Below, piece after piece: positions 9,018-18,207 of a stretch of DNA of 64,000 bases. This stretch comes from Serratia ficaria (lineage in GTDB: Bacteria; Pseudomonadota; Gammaproteobacteria; Enterobacterales; Enterobacteriaceae), in the NCBI RefSeq assembly GCF_900187015.1, contig NZ_LT906479.1:2294001-2358000 (forward strand), in the 5' to 3' direction. How positions within the stretch are numbered: the first letter of the stretch is position 1; every line of letters starts with the position of its first letter. Below the pieces are notes generated by a model. That model saw only the letters and a program-made list of their open reading frames with translations. It ran no database searches and was not told the DNA's origin. A program made the position numbers and the translations under genes.

Positions 9018-9878
9018 TCAGGACTTGCGGCTAACCAGCGGATTTTGGTGACGCTGTAACGTGCGTAACTTGCTGTAAAACAGAGCGATAACAAAGAAAA
9101 TCGCCTGAACGATAACGATGCAGGGGCCGGTGGCGCCGTCGATGTGGAAACTGATCAACGTGCCGAGCACGCAGGAGATAACCGAAACGACCGTCGCGGC
9201 GATCAGCATGCGGTCGAAGCTGCGGCACAGCATAAAGGCGATAATTCCCGGGGCTATCAGCATGGCGATCACCAGAATCACCCCCACCGCCTGCAGCGAG
9301 GCGACGATGGTCATCGCCAGCAGGCACAGCAGCCCGTAATGCAGCGCTTTCACCGGCAGGCCAATCACCCGCGCATGATGGGGATCGAAGCAGTAAAGCA
9401 TAAAGTCTTTGCGCTTCAGCAGCACCACCGCCAGGGTGATGCCGGCGATCGCCAACGTTTGCTTCAGCTCGCCGTCGGTGATGCCCAGCATGTTGCCGAA
9501 CAGGATATGGCTCAGGTGTTGATCGGTATCGATACGCGAAAACAGCACCAGCCCGAAGGCGAACATGCCGGAGAAGACGATGCCCATCACCGTATCTTCC
9601 TTCACCCGGCTGTTTTCTTTCAGGTAGCCGGTGGCCACCGCGCAGAAAATGCCGGAGAGAAACGCGCCGATGGCCAAGGGAATGCCGACCACGAACGCCA
9701 CCACGATGCCGGGCAACACCGCGTGCGAGATGGCGTCGCCCATCAGCGACCAGCCCTTGAGCACCAGATAGCAAGACAGCACCGCGCATACCACGCCGGT
9801 CACGATGGCGGCGATAATCGCCCGCTGCATAAACGGGTAGGCGAAAGGCTCGCTGAGCAGTTGATACAGGTTTTCCAT
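9018..9878 (-). CDS. sitD: Iron/manganese ABC transporter permease SitD
   Basis: 286-residue integral membrane subunit of the metal ABC-3 permease family and the partner of SitC. Eight or so hydrophobic helices are visible. The signature KGWSLMGDAISHAVLPGI near residue 42 is the coupling region shared with SitC (which reads GDALSHSVVPG). Motifs such as LQAVGVILVIAMLIAPG are also typical. The start codon overlaps the sitC stop by 1 base, indicating translational coupling. It is the last gene of sitABCD (yfeABCD in Yersinia). Confidence 0.92.
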   Translation of the reverse strand: MENLYQLLSEPFAYPFMQRAIIAAIVTGVVCAVLSCYLVLKGWSLMGDAISHAVLPGIVVAFVVGIPLAIGAFLSGIFCAVATGYLKENSRVKEDTVMGIVFSGMFAFGLVLFSRIDTDQHLSHILFGNMLGITDGELKQTLAIAGITLAVVLLKRKDFMLYCFDPHHARVIGLPVKALHYGLLCLLAMTIVASLQAVGVILVIAMLIAPGIIAFMLCRSFDRMLIAATVVSVISCVLGTLISFHIDGATGPCIVIVQAIFFVIALFYSKLRTLQRHQNPLVSRKS

Positions 9879-10738
9879 CAGTGGCCTCCGGTGTGTTCGC
9901 GCGCTACGCGGCGTTTGGACGCCAGCAGGCCGTGCTTGGGCGCAAAGAAGAACGCCGCCAGGAATACCAGGGTCTGCAGGGTGACAATCACGCCGCCGGT
10001 GGCGCCGTCGAGGAAGAAGCTCAGGTAGGCGCCGATGCCGCTGGTCAGCGAGCCGATAACGATGGCGATGATCACCAAGCGGCTGAAACGGTCGGTCAGC
10101 AGGTAGGCGGTCGCCCCCGGGGTGATCACCATGGCGATCACCAGGATGGCGCCGACGGTTTGCAGCGCCGCCACGGTGCAGGCGCTGAGCAGGGTGAAGA
10201 ACAGGATCTTCAGCCGCAGCGGCGACAGGCCGATCGACACCGCGTGGCTTTCGTCAAAGAACACCGCCAGCAGGTCTTTCCACACCAGGCAGAGGATCAG
10301 CAGAGAAACGCCGATGATGATCTCGACCTGCAGCACGTCTTCGTCGGCGATGCCGAGGATATTGCCGAAAATGATCGACTGCACGTTGACCGAGGTCGGG
10401 TTGAGCGAGACGATCAGCAGGCCGACGGCGAAGAAGGTGGAGAAGATGAAGCCGATGATCGCATCTTCCCGCAGTCGGGTGACGTGGCGCACCAGCGTCA
10501 TCGCCAGCGCCGCCAGCATGCCGGTGAAGAAGGCGCCGGCGGCGTAGGGCAGGCCGAGGGCATAGGCGCCGGCCACGCCGGGCACCACCGAATGCGACAG
10601 CGCATCGCCCATCAGCGACCAGCCTTTCAGCATCAGGTAGGCCGACAGGAACGCGCTGGCGGCGCCGACGATGGCGCTGACCCAGATGGCTTTCACCATG
10701 TAGTTGTAGCTGAAGGGTTGCAGCAGAAGTTCCAGCAT
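9878..10738 (-). CDS. sitC: Iron/manganese ABC transporter permease SitC
   Basis: 286-residue ABC-3 family permease that pairs with SitD to form the membrane channel for Mn(II)/Fe(II). It contains the conserved KGWSLMGDALSHSVVPGVAG segment near residue 42, and LQTVGAILVIAMVITPGAT towards the C-terminus. Start and stop codons each overlap the neighbouring genes by a single base. SitC and SitD are clearly paralogs of equal length, as in other sit/yfe systems. Confidence 0.93.
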   Translation of the reverse strand: MLELLLQPFSYNYMVKAIWVSAIVGAASAFLSAYLMLKGWSLMGDALSHSVVPGVAGAYALGLPYAAGAFFTGMLAALAMTLVRHVTRLREDAIIGFIFSTFFAVGLLIVSLNPTSVNVQSIIFGNILGIADEDVLQVEIIIGVSLLILCLVWKDLLAVFFDESHAVSIGLSPLRLKILFFTLLSACTVAALQTVGAILVIAMVITPGATAYLLTDRFSRLVIIAIVIGSLTSGIGAYLSFFLDGATGGVIVTLQTLVFLAAFFFAPKHGLLASKRRVAREHTGGH

Positions 10739-11628
10739 CAGGGTTGTTTCTCCTTTTGCTGGCTTTGCGTCGGCGGATCGCTCTTGGTGTGGCCATAGAA
10801 CACCGCCGGCCGCTCGTCATCGGTCAGCACCGTGACGGTGCGCGGATCGTTGTCGTCATGCAGGTCCGGCCCGGACAGGTTGATATGGCGCAGCACGCCG
10901 CCGAACGCCTGCTCCAGGTTGCTCTGGGTGAAGGTGGTTTCGGTCGGGCCGGCGGCCAGCACCGTGCGGTTGATCAGGATCACCCGGTCGCAGAATTCCG
11001 GTACGCTGCCGAGGTTGTGGGTAGAGACCAGGATCAGGTGGCCTTCGTCGCGCAGCGCCCGCAGCAGGTCGATAATGGCGTTTTCGGTCTTGACGTCAAC
11101 CCCGGTGAAGGGCTCGTCGAGCAGCAGCACCGTGCCCTGCTGCGCCAGCGCCCGCGCCAGAAACACGCGCTTCTTCTGGCCGCCGGACAGCTCGCCGATC
11201 TGCCGGGTGCGCAGATCGCTCAGGCCGACGCGCTCCAGCGCCTTGTCGACCCGCAGCCGATCTTCCCTCGAGGGAATGCGCAGAAAGTTCATCTTGCCGT
11301 AGCGGCCCATCATCACCACGTCTTCCACCAGCACCGGAAAGTTCCAGTCGACGTCCTCGGTTTGCGGCACGTAGGCGATCAGGTTTTTCTTCAGCGCGTC
11401 CGCCACCGGCCTTTCGCTTAGCAGCACCCGCCCGGCGGTGGGGCGGACCAGCCCCATGATGCTTTTGAACAGCGTCGACTTGCCGCTGCCGTTGACGCCG
11501 ACCAGCGCGCAGATCGAGCCGCCGCTGAGGCTGAAGCTGGCGTTGTGGATCGCGGTATGGCCATTGTTGTAGGTCACGGTCACGTCGTCCACGCTCAGCT
11601 CAGGGCGAACAAAAACCTCGGTGCTCAT
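10738..11628 (-). CDS. sitB: Iron/manganese ABC transporter ATPase SitB
   Basis: 296-residue cytosolic ATPase that powers SitC/SitD. The Walker A motif GVNGSGKST is near residue 43, the ABC signature LSGGQKKR near 143, Walker B VLLLDEP near 165, and the switch His in STHN near 203. An extra, polar C-terminal tail of about 50 residues follows the ATPase core. The ATG overlaps the sitA stop by 4 bases (ATGA), so translation is coupled to the binding protein. Confidence 0.94.
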   Translation of the reverse strand: MSTEVFVRPELSVDDVTVTYNNGHTAIHNASFSLSGGSICALVGVNGSGKSTLFKSIMGLVRPTAGRVLLSERPVADALKKNLIAYVPQTEDVDWNFPVLVEDVVMMGRYGKMNFLRIPSREDRLRVDKALERVGLSDLRTRQIGELSGGQKKRVFLARALAQQGTVLLLDEPFTGVDVKTENAIIDLLRALRDEGHLILVSTHNLGSVPEFCDRVILINRTVLAAGPTETTFTQSNLEQAFGGVLRHINLSGPDLHDDNDPRTVTVLTDDERPAVFYGHTKSDPPTQSQQKEKQP

Positions 11629-12569
11629 TGATTGAATCCTTTAGCGATGGTTTCTACGGTGACCTTGAGCAGATCGATATAGGTCGGTACCGGGCCGCCC
11701 TGGGCCGACAGCGAGTCGACATACAGCACGCCGCCGTATTTGGCGCCGGTTTCTTTGGCCACCTGCCTGGCCGGCTTGTCGGAAATGGTGCTCTCGCTGA
11801 ACACCACCGGAATACTGTGGGCGCGCACCGCGTCGATCACCCGGCGCACCTGCTGTGGCGACCCCTGCTCATCGGCGTTGATCGGCCACAGATACACTTC
11901 TTTCAGCGCATAATCCTTCGCCAGATAGCTGAAGGCGCCTTCGCTGGTGACCAGCCAGCGCTGGGCCGCCGGAATACGCGACAGGCGTTCGCGCAGCGGT
12001 GCGTCCAGCGCGCCTATCCTGGCGGCGTAGGCCTTGGCGTTGCGGTTGTAGATTTCCGCATTGGCCGGATCGTGCTGCACCAGCGCTTTACGGATGTTTT
12101 CGATATACACCAGCGCGTTGCTCGGCGACATCCAGGCGTGCGGGTTCGGATTGCCGTTGTACGGGCCTTCGCGGATCGGCAGCGGGGTAATGCCGTCGGT
12201 CACCACCGCCGCCGGCACCTGTTTGATGTTTTCGAAGAAACGCTGGAACCAGCGTTCCAGGTTCATGCCGTTCCACAGGATCAGGTCGGCGTGCTGCGCC
12301 TTGACGATATCGCGCGGCGTCGGCTGGTAATCGTGGATCTCGGCGCCCGGTTTGGTGATGGATTCGACCACTGCGGCGTCGCCCGCGACGTTCTGCGCGA
12401 TGTCCTGAATAATGGTGAAGGTGGTCACCACCCGCAGCTTTTTCTCCGCCAACGCGGTTTGGCTGACCAGCGCGGCGCTCAGCAACAGGCACAGCAGGGC
12501 GAAAGGGCGAAAAACAGCCGCGGTGCGCGGCGGGCGACTAGGGGGAAAGGCACAACTTTTCAATAGCAT
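11625..12569 (-). CDS. sitA: Iron/manganese ABC transporter substrate-binding protein SitA
   Basis: 314-residue periplasmic metal-binding protein (cluster A-I, ZnuA-like fold). A signal peptide with hydrophobic core [15 protein letters not shown] ends near TALA-EKK, about residue 41. The metal-site motifs are [11 protein letters not shown] near residue 76, NPHAWMSP near 141, and [11 protein letters not shown] and DEQGSPQQ further on. There is no lipobox, so it is soluble in the periplasm. AGGAGATG lies 5 bp before the ATG and a Fur box just upstream, so iron repression of the whole sitABCD operon is expected. Confidence 0.93.
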   Translation of the reverse strand: MLLKSCAFPPSRPPRTAAVFRPFALLCLLLSAALVSQTALAEKKLRVVTTFTIIQDIAQNVAGDAAVVESITKPGAEIHDYQPTPRDIVKAQHADLILWNGMNLERWFQRFFENIKQVPAAVVTDGITPLPIREGPYNGNPNPHAWMSPSNALVYIENIRKALVQHDPANAEIYNRNAKAYAARIGALDAPLRERLSRIPAAQRWLVTSEGAFSYLAKDYALKEVYLWPINADEQGSPQQVRRVIDAVRAHSIPVVFSESTISDKPARQVAKETGAKYGGVLYVDSLSAQGGPVPTYIDLLKVTVETIAKGFNQ

Positions 12570-12591
12570 GGTGACATCTCCTGGCTCAAAT

Positions 12592-12610
12592 GAAAATGAT
12601 TATCAATATC
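12592..12610. promoter_or_regulatory. Fur box of sitABCD
   Basis: GAAAATGATTATCAATATC matches 16 of 19 positions of the classical Fur box. It lies 23 bp upstream of the sitA start. Confidence 0.85.
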
Positions 12611-12701
12611 AATTAGAGCAAAGTCAAGCGTCACCTGCAGGTTGACGGCAGGTTATTTCCCCAACTGAAAAAAATGATACCGTCAGGTGAGTTATAGCAT
12701 T

Positions 12702-13001
12702 TTATGTATCCGTATGTAACCGCTTAACGTAGTCATCATAGGTGAAGATCTCCACCTCCGGCGTTTTTCCCAGGGCAACCTGCCCGAGGCCCTGGGCCAG
12801 CTGTTGCACATCTTCTTGATTCAACACGGTTATAAAACCAAAACTGTTGCTGCCCAGTTCGTGGTGAACGCCACTTTCGTCTGTCACCGACGTGACAAAT
12901 CCTTCGCGGGTCAATTGCCCGGTCAGTTTGGCCAAATCGGTTAATCCTGCTTCCTGGTAGTGAAAAGTCACCACAAAGCACGTTGTTGCGGATTGACTCA
13001 T
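12702..13001 (-). CDS. GhoS-like small protein (type V antitoxin family), orphan
   Basis: 99-residue protein resembling E. coli GhoS, the antitoxin RNase that cleaves ghoT mRNA. Alignment by eye: VVTFHYQ near the start against GhoS VVSFDY; D-E-x-G and NSFGFIT in the middle; and EVEIFTYDDYVKRL at the end against DLNIMTVDDYFRQF. GAGGTGA precedes the ATG. GhoS is normally followed by ghoT, a membrane toxin gene of under 60 codons. I find no such frame downstream, where sitA's control region begins 91 bp away. The function in this context is therefore unknown; it may have another mRNA target. Confidence 0.6.
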   Translation of the reverse strand: MSQSATTCFVVTFHYQEAGLTDLAKLTGQLTREGFVTSVTDESGVHHELGSNSFGFITVLNQEDVQQLAQGLGQVALGKTPEVEIFTYDDYVKRLHTDT

Positions 13002-13110
13002 AAATCACCTCTTGGTATATGGATAGCTTGATATTAGTCCAAAAAATTAATGCAGGCGTCCTTACAAGTTGTATATGCTACGCAACTCATTGAAAGGAGT
13101 GAGGGATTCT

Positions 13111-13779
13111 GTGAAAACAAAAATAGGTTGTCTGACGGCAATTCTGCTTTTGTCGGGGTGCGCCAAAGACCCGCAAACGGCAAGTACCATTTCAGGCAGT
13201 GGCACCCCGCGCGGCGGTTGGCTAAAGCAGCCCCCGCCGCAGGCACCGGTAAACCGTACGGGCACGCCGGTAGCCTATAACGATTATATTCGTCAGGCCG
13301 CCAGCAACTATGGCGTTGATGAAACCTTGATTAAGGCGATTATTCAGGTGGAGTCGGGGTTTAACCCGAATGTGGTCAGCACCTCGAACGCGGTGGGATT
13401 AATGCAGCTCAAGGCGTCTACCGCCGGGCGCGACGCCTATCGGATGAAGGGAAGGAACGGGCAGCCAAGCTCGCGCGAGTTGAAGGATCCGGCGGTCAAT
13501 ATTGATCTGGGAACGGCCTATATCAATATTCTTCAAAGCCAGCAGCTAGCCGGGATCAACAACCCACAGACCCTGCGTTACGCGACCATCGTTTCTTATG
13601 TCAACGGCGCGGGCGCCATGCTGCGCACCTTTTCGTCCGACAAGCGGGTGGCGGTGAACCGCATCAACCAGATGAGCCCGGATGAGTTTTATCAGCACAT
13701 CCAGAAAAAGCACCCGGCCCCGCAGGCGCCGCGCTATTTGTGGAAGGTGACCACCGCCTATCAGGCGATGTCGCAGTAA
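13111..13779 (+). CDS. emtA: Membrane-bound endo-type lytic murein transglycosylase A (lipoprotein)
   Basis: 222-residue outer-membrane lipoprotein of the SLT family that cleaves the MurNAc-GlcNAc bond in peptidoglycan, forming 1,6-anhydro ends. From GTG 13111 the signal peptide ends with lipobox LLSG-C17. The catalytic Glu is E81 in IIQVESGFNPN. GLMQLKAST and YVNGAGAMLRTFSSD are the conserved SLT segments, and it ends with HPAPQAPRY as in E. coli EmtA. An upstream ATG at 13069 is in frame, but GAGGG 5 bp before the GTG and the lipoprotein signal favour GTG. It is a single gene with its own terminator. Confidence 0.9.
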   Translation: MKTKIGCLTAILLLSGCAKDPQTASTISGSGTPRGGWLKQPPPQAPVNRTGTPVAYNDYIRQAASNYGVDETLIKAIIQVESGFNPNVVSTSNAVGLMQLKASTAGRDAYRMKGRNGQPSSRELKDPAVNIDLGTAYINILQSQQLAGINNPQTLRYATIVSYVNGAGAMLRTFSSDKRVAVNRINQMSPDEFYQHIQKKHPAPQAPRYLWKVTTAYQAMSQ

Positions 13780-13795
13780 CCCCATCCAGTGCAAG

Positions 13796-13822
13796 AAACG
13801 GCCGCTTCAAGCGGCCGTTTTT
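13796..13822 (+). terminator. Intrinsic terminator of emtA
   Basis: ACGGCCGCTT-CA-AGCGGCCGT followed by TTTT, 16 bp past the emtA stop. Confidence 0.9.
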
Positions 13823-13946
13823 AGGTTCAATCACCGGCAAAATAGCGACCCATCTCTCATTTCTTGTTATTTCCCATCCTGTTACCTGAAAAACCGCACG
13901 AAAAGTTAAATTTACATTAACGACAAAATCTTTACGTTTATTCAGC

Positions 13947-13962
13947 AAGTTACCGGTAACAT
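13947..13962. promoter_or_regulatory. GntR operator upstream of the gluconate dehydrogenase operon
   Basis: AAGTTACCGGTAACAT has the perfect palindromic core GTTACCGGTAAC and differs at one position from the GntR consensus ATGTTACCGGTAACAT. It lies about 125 bp upstream of the operon's first start. The rest of 13823-14087 is AT-rich promoter-like DNA without a gene. Confidence 0.8.
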
Positions 13963-14087
13963 TTTTGCCGTCGCTCACATTCTGGTCTTCAATAAATATA
14001 CAAATAAGTAACAAATTATTTTAAAAACCCGTATCGACCGCAAGGTTGAGGTTAAATAGTTGTGATTATCTTTGGATGGAATGTGAC

Positions 14088-14813
14088 ATGTCGGACGATA
14101 AAACTAACAATTCACGGCGCGATTTCCTGCTGAAATCGATGACCTTAATTCCCGCGGCGGTGATCGGCGGCAGCGGCGTTAGCGCCCTGACGGCCTCGGC
14201 CCCCGCGGTTGCCGCAACAGACACCGAAAAACACCCCGATTACCAACCGACCTTCTTCACCCCTGAAGAGTGGGCGTTCGTCAAGGCGGCCGTGGCGCGG
14301 CTGATCCCGGCCGACGAGCGCGGCCCCGGCGCGCTGGAAGCCGGCGTGCCGGAGTTTATCGATCGCCAGATGAACACCCCGTACGCCACCGGATCGATCT
14401 GGTATATGCAGGGGCCGTTCAACCCGGACGCGCCGAAGGAAATGGGCTACCAGCTGCCGCTGGTGCCGAAGCAGATTTACAACCTCGGCATCGCCGACGC
14501 CGACGCCTACAGCAAAAAAACCGCCGGCAAGCCGTTTGCCGAGCTGGACGCCGCGCAGCAAGACGCCATGCTGCAGAAGTTTGAGTCCGGCGATGCGCAA
14601 TTCGACCAGCTGCCCGCCAAGCTGTTTTTCTCTTACCTGCTGCAAAACGCCCGCGAAGGTTTCTTCAGCGATCCGATCCATGGCGGCAATAAAGACATGG
14701 TCGGCTGGAAGCTGATTAATTTTCCCGGCGCGCGCGCCGACTTTATGGACTGGGTTGAGCGAGGGGAGCGATATCCCTTCCCACCGGTATCAATTCGTGG
14801 GGAGAGAGGCTAA
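14088..14813 (+). CDS. Gluconate 2-dehydrogenase subunit 3 (small subunit, Tat-exported)
   Basis: 241-residue small subunit of the membrane-bound FAD gluconate dehydrogenase (gluconate_2-dh3 family). A twin-arginine signal is plain: [10 protein letters not shown] at residues 9-18, then a hydrophobic stretch to about AVAAT. The mature part begins with [23 protein letters not shown], typical of the family. The flavoprotein subunit lacks its own signal, so it is presumably carried out with this one. ATG 14088 is preferred to ATG 14046 because the Tat motif then has a normal n-region. The next gene starts 2 bp after its stop. Confidence 0.88.
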   Translation: MSDDKTNNSRRDFLLKSMTLIPAAVIGGSGVSALTASAPAVAATDTEKHPDYQPTFFTPEEWAFVKAAVARLIPADERGPGALEAGVPEFIDRQMNTPYATGSIWYMQGPFNPDAPKEMGYQLPLVPKQIYNLGIADADAYSKKTAGKPFAELDAAQQDAMLQKFESGDAQFDQLPAKLFFSYLLQNAREGFFSDPIHGGNKDMVGWKLINFPGARADFMDWVERGERYPFPPVSIRGERG

Positions 14814-14815
14814 CC

Positions 14816-16597
14816 ATGGCAACGGTAATGAAAAAAGTAGACGCGGTGATCGTCGGCTTCGGCTGGGTCGGCGCGATCATGGCCAAAGAGCTGACCGAGG
14901 CCGGTCTCAACGTAGTGGCGCTGGAGCGCGGCCCGATGCGCGACACCTACCCGGACGGCTCGTATCCGCAGGTGATCGACGAACTGACCTATAACATCCG
15001 CCGCAAGCTGTTCCAGGATCTGTCGAAAAGCACGGTGACCATTCGCCACAACGGCAGCCAGACCGCGGTGCCTTACCGCCAGCTGGCGGCGTTCCTGCCG
15101 GGCACCGGCGTGGGCGGCGCGGGGCTGCATTGGTCCGGCGTGCATTTCCGCGTCGATCCGATCGAGCTGCGCATGCGCAGCCACTACGAAGAACGCTACG
15201 GCAAAGGCTTTATTCCGAAGGACATGACCATTCAGGACTTCGGCGTCACCTACGACGAGCTGGAACCCTTCTTCGACAAGGCGGAAAAAGTGTTCGGCAC
15301 CTCCGGCACCGCCTGGACCATCAAGGGGCAGAAGGTAGCGCAGAAGGGCGGCAACCGCTTCGCGGCCGACCGTTCCAGCGATTTCCCGCTGCCGGCGCAG
15401 AAGAATACCTTCTCCGCCCAGCTGTTCGAGAAGGCGGCGCTGGAAGTGGGCTATCATCCCTATAACCTGCCTTCCGCCAACACCTCCGATTCGTACACCA
15501 ACCCGTACGGCGCGCAGATGGGGCCATGCAACTTCTGCGGTTTCTGCAGCGGCTATGCCTGCTACATGTATTCCAAGGCTTCGCCGAACGTCAACATTCT
15601 GCCGGCGCTGCGCATGGAGAAACGCTTCGAGCTGCGCACCAACGCCAACGTGCTGAAGGTCAACCTGACCGACGACAAGTCCCGCGCCACCGGGGTTAAC
15701 TATATCGACGCGCAGGGCCGTGAAATCGAACAGCCGGCCGAGCTGGTGATCCTGGGCGCGTTCCAGTTCCACAACGTGCACCTGATGCTGCTGTCGGGCA
15801 TCGGCAAGCCTTACGATCCGGTGACCGGCGAAGGGGTGGTCGGGCGCAATTTCGCCTACCAGAACATGACCACCATCAAGGCGTTCTTCGATAAGGACGT
15901 GTTCACCAACCCGTTCATCGGCGCCGGCGGCAACGGCGTGGGCGTGGACGACTTCAACGCCGACAACTTCGACCACGCCAAAGAAGGCTTCGTCGGCGGT
16001 TCGCCGTTCTGGGTCAACCAGGCGGGCACCAAGCCGATCTCCGGCCTGCCGACCCCGCCGGGCACCCCGGCCTGGGGCAGCAAGTGGAAGGCGGCGGTGG
16101 CGGATGCCTATACCCACCACATCTCGATGGACGCCCATGGCGCGCATCAGTCGTACCGCAACAACTATCTGGACCTCGATCCCAACTACAAGAACGTGTT
16201 TGGCCAGCCGCTGCTGCGCATGACCTTCGACTGGCAGGAAAACGACGTCAAGATGGCGCAGTTCATGTACGACAAGATGGCGCCGATCGCCAAGGCGATG
16301 AACCCGAAACTGATCGCCGGCAGCCCGAAAAACGCCAACAGCCACTTCGACACCACCAGCTACCAGACCACCCATATGAACGGCGGCGCGGTGATGGGGG
16401 AAGATCCGAAGACCAGCGCGGTGAACCGCTATCTGCAGAGCTGGGACGTGCACAACGTGTTCTCGATCGGCGCATCGGCCTTCCCGCAGGGGCTGGGCTA
16501 CAACCCGACCGGCACCGTGGCCGCGTTGGCTTACTGGTCTGCGCGCGCCATTCGCGAGCAGTATCTGAAGAACCCGGGCCCATTGGTGCAGGCATAA
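14816..16597 (+). CDS. Gluconate 2-dehydrogenase flavoprotein subunit (GMC oxidoreductase)
   Basis: 593-residue FAD enzyme of the GMC family that oxidises D-gluconate at C2 to 2-ketogluconate in the periplasm and passes electrons to the cytochrome c subunit. The FAD-binding motif VIVGFGWVGAIMAKEL is near residue 10, and GTGVGGAGLHWSGVHFR near 95 is the second GMC block. A Cys-rich segment NFCGFCSGYACYMYSKA is near 240. The C-terminal block FPQGLGYNPTGTVAALAYW closes the flavin site. Substrate is assigned from the three-gene arrangement (small subunit, GMC, triple-haem cytochrome); sorbitol or 2-ketogluconate dehydrogenases share it, so gluconate is likely rather than proven. The GntR operator upstream supports it. 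Confidence 0.88.
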   Translation: MATVMKKVDAVIVGFGWVGAIMAKELTEAGLNVVALERGPMRDTYPDGSYPQVIDELTYNIRRKLFQDLSKSTVTIRHNGSQTAVPYRQLAAFLPGTGVGGAGLHWSGVHFRVDPIELRMRSHYEERYGKGFIPKDMTIQDFGVTYDELEPFFDKAEKVFGTSGTAWTIKGQKVAQKGGNRFAADRSSDFPLPAQKNTFSAQLFEKAALEVGYHPYNLPSANTSDSYTNPYGAQMGPCNFCGFCSGYACYMYSKASPNVNILPALRMEKRFELRTNANVLKVNLTDDKSRATGVNYIDAQGREIEQPAELVILGAFQFHNVHLMLLSGIGKPYDPVTGEGVVGRNFAYQNMTTIKAFFDKDVFTNPFIGAGGNGVGVDDFNADNFDHAKEGFVGGSPFWVNQAGTKPISGLPTPPGTPAWGSKWKAAVADAYTHHISMDAHGAHQSYRNNYLDLDPNYKNVFGQPLLRMTFDWQENDVKMAQFMYDKMAPIAKAMNPKLIAGSPKNANSHFDTTSYQTTHMNGGAVMGEDPKTSAVNRYLQSWDVHNVFSIGASAFPQGLGYNPTGTVAALAYWSARAIREQYLKNPGPLVQA

Positions 16598-16609
16598 GGA
16601 CGGCGAGCG

Positions 16610-17947
16610 ATGAAAGCATTTGTACCGGCACTGGTTCTCAGTGCACTGAGTTTTTCCGCGTGGGCGCAGGACGCGACGGTCAGCAGCGAGCTGATCAAGC
16701 GCGGCGAGTATCTGGCGCGCGCCGGCGACTGCGTGGCCTGCCACACCAACGGCAAGAGCGGTAAGACCTTCGCCGGCGGTCTGGCGATGGAAACGCCGAT
16801 CGGCACCATTTACTCCACCAACATCACGCCGGACAAGAAAACCGGCATCGGCGATTACAGCTTCGAAGATTTCGACAACGCGGTGCGCAAAGGGGTGGCC
16901 AAAAACGGCAGTACCCTGTACCCGGCGATGCCGTATCCGTCGTTCGCGCTGGTGAAAGAGGACGACATGCGCGCCATGTACGCCTATTTCATGCACGGCG
17001 TGCCGCCGGTGGAGCAGGCCAACCAGGACTCCGATATCCCCTGGCCGCTGTCGATGCGCTGGCCGCTGAGCATCTGGCGCGGCATTTTTGCCCCGACGCC
17101 GGCGGATTTTGTGGCTGACGCCACGGCCGACCCGGTAATCGAACGCGGCCGTTATCTGGTCGAAGGCCTGGGCCACTGCGGCGCTTGCCACACGCCGCGC
17201 AGCATCACCATGCAGGAGAAGGCGCTGAGCAATAACGACGGCGACGACTATCTGTCCGGCAGCAATGCGCCGATCGACGGCTGGGTGGCGTCGAGCCTGC
17301 GCAGCGATCGCCAAGACGGGTTGGGAAGCTGGAGCGAAGCCGAACTGACCGAGTTCCTGAAAACCGGCCGCAACGACAAGTCGATCGTGTTCGGCGGCAT
17401 GAGCGACGTGGTGGAGCACAGCCTGCAGTACCTGAGCGATGAAGATCTGACGGCGATCTCGCGCTACCTGAAATCGCTGCCGCCAAAAGGCGGCCAGCCG
17501 CAGGCGGCGCCGGTGGAAGACAGCGTCGCCAAAGACCTGTGGCGCGGCAACGACAGCAAGCCGGGCGCGGCGCTGTACGTCGATAACTGCGCGGCCTGCC
17601 ACCGCACCGACGGCGTGGGCTACAAACGCGCCTTCCCGGCGCTGAAGGGCAATCCGGTGGTGCAAACCGAAGACGCCACTTCGCTGATCCACATCGTGCT
17701 GACCGGCAACACCACGCCGGCGGTGAAAGGGGCGGTATCCAACATCACCATGCCGCCGTTCGGCTGGCGGCTGAACGATCAGCAGGTGGCGGATGTGGTG
17801 AACTTCATCCGCTCCAGCTGGGGCAACAGTGCCAAACCGGTGAGCGCCTCCGACGTGGCCGACGTGCGTAAAGACCGCTCGATGATCCGCGACGAGCGCG
17901 AAATGGGCAGCGCCGCGGTGCCGGATCACCCGGACGCCAACAAGTAA
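16610..17947 (+). CDS. Gluconate 2-dehydrogenase cytochrome c subunit (three haems)
   Basis: 445-residue periplasmic cytochrome c that transfers electrons from the flavoprotein to ubiquinone. The signal peptide is MKAFVPALVLSALSFSAWA. Three haem c attachment sites are visible: CVACH at residues 41-45, CGACH at 190-194 and CAACH at 327-331. Distal Met ligands are likely in YPAMPYPSF and ITMPPFGW. There is no clear C-terminal membrane helix, so attachment may depend on an amphipathic end or the complex. It is the last gene of the operon, followed by a terminator 9 bp after the stop. Confidence 0.92.
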   Translation: MKAFVPALVLSALSFSAWAQDATVSSELIKRGEYLARAGDCVACHTNGKSGKTFAGGLAMETPIGTIYSTNITPDKKTGIGDYSFEDFDNAVRKGVAKNGSTLYPAMPYPSFALVKEDDMRAMYAYFMHGVPPVEQANQDSDIPWPLSMRWPLSIWRGIFAPTPADFVADATADPVIERGRYLVEGLGHCGACHTPRSITMQEKALSNNDGDDYLSGSNAPIDGWVASSLRSDRQDGLGSWSEAELTEFLKTGRNDKSIVFGGMSDVVEHSLQYLSDEDLTAISRYLKSLPPKGGQPQAAPVEDSVAKDLWRGNDSKPGAALYVDNCAACHRTDGVGYKRAFPALKGNPVVQTEDATSLIHIVLTGNTTPAVKGAVSNITMPPFGWRLNDQQVADVVNFIRSSWGNSAKPVSASDVADVRKDRSMIRDEREMGSAAVPDHPDANK

Positions 17948-17956
17948 CCTCCTGTT

Positions 17957-17985
17957 GAGGGCCTCGCAAGAGGCCCTCCGTTTTT
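17957..17985 (+). terminator. Intrinsic terminator of the gluconate dehydrogenase operon
   Basis: GAGGGCCTC-GCAA-GAGGCCCTC stem-loop followed by CGTTTTT. Confidence 0.9.
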
Positions 17986-18207
17986 GCGGCCTTCAGCCGG
18001 TTTTGACAGCATTTTCTGCTCGCAAATCACCCAGTCAGCCGACAAAACATAGACCCGGGCGGCATTTTTCATTATTCTTTGCCGTCCTTTCGTCAGGCAA
18101 AAGTATGAAATATTGCTTTAATCATCTGATTAATATTAAAAAACTCGCGGAGAAGGATATCCCGTTAAGCGCAATCGTTGTCGCTGCAGATTAAGGTAGA
18201 CTGTCTC

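Noticed and set aside
14810..17929. 1039-codon open frame antisense to the gluconate dehydrogenase genes
   Set aside because: It mirrors two well-supported genes. The product is rich in Arg, His and Val with no domain, as expected from the reverse strand of GC-rich codons.
17955..18194. 79-codon frame between the gluconate operon and the permease
   Set aside because: It begins inside the terminator hairpin and resembles no protein.
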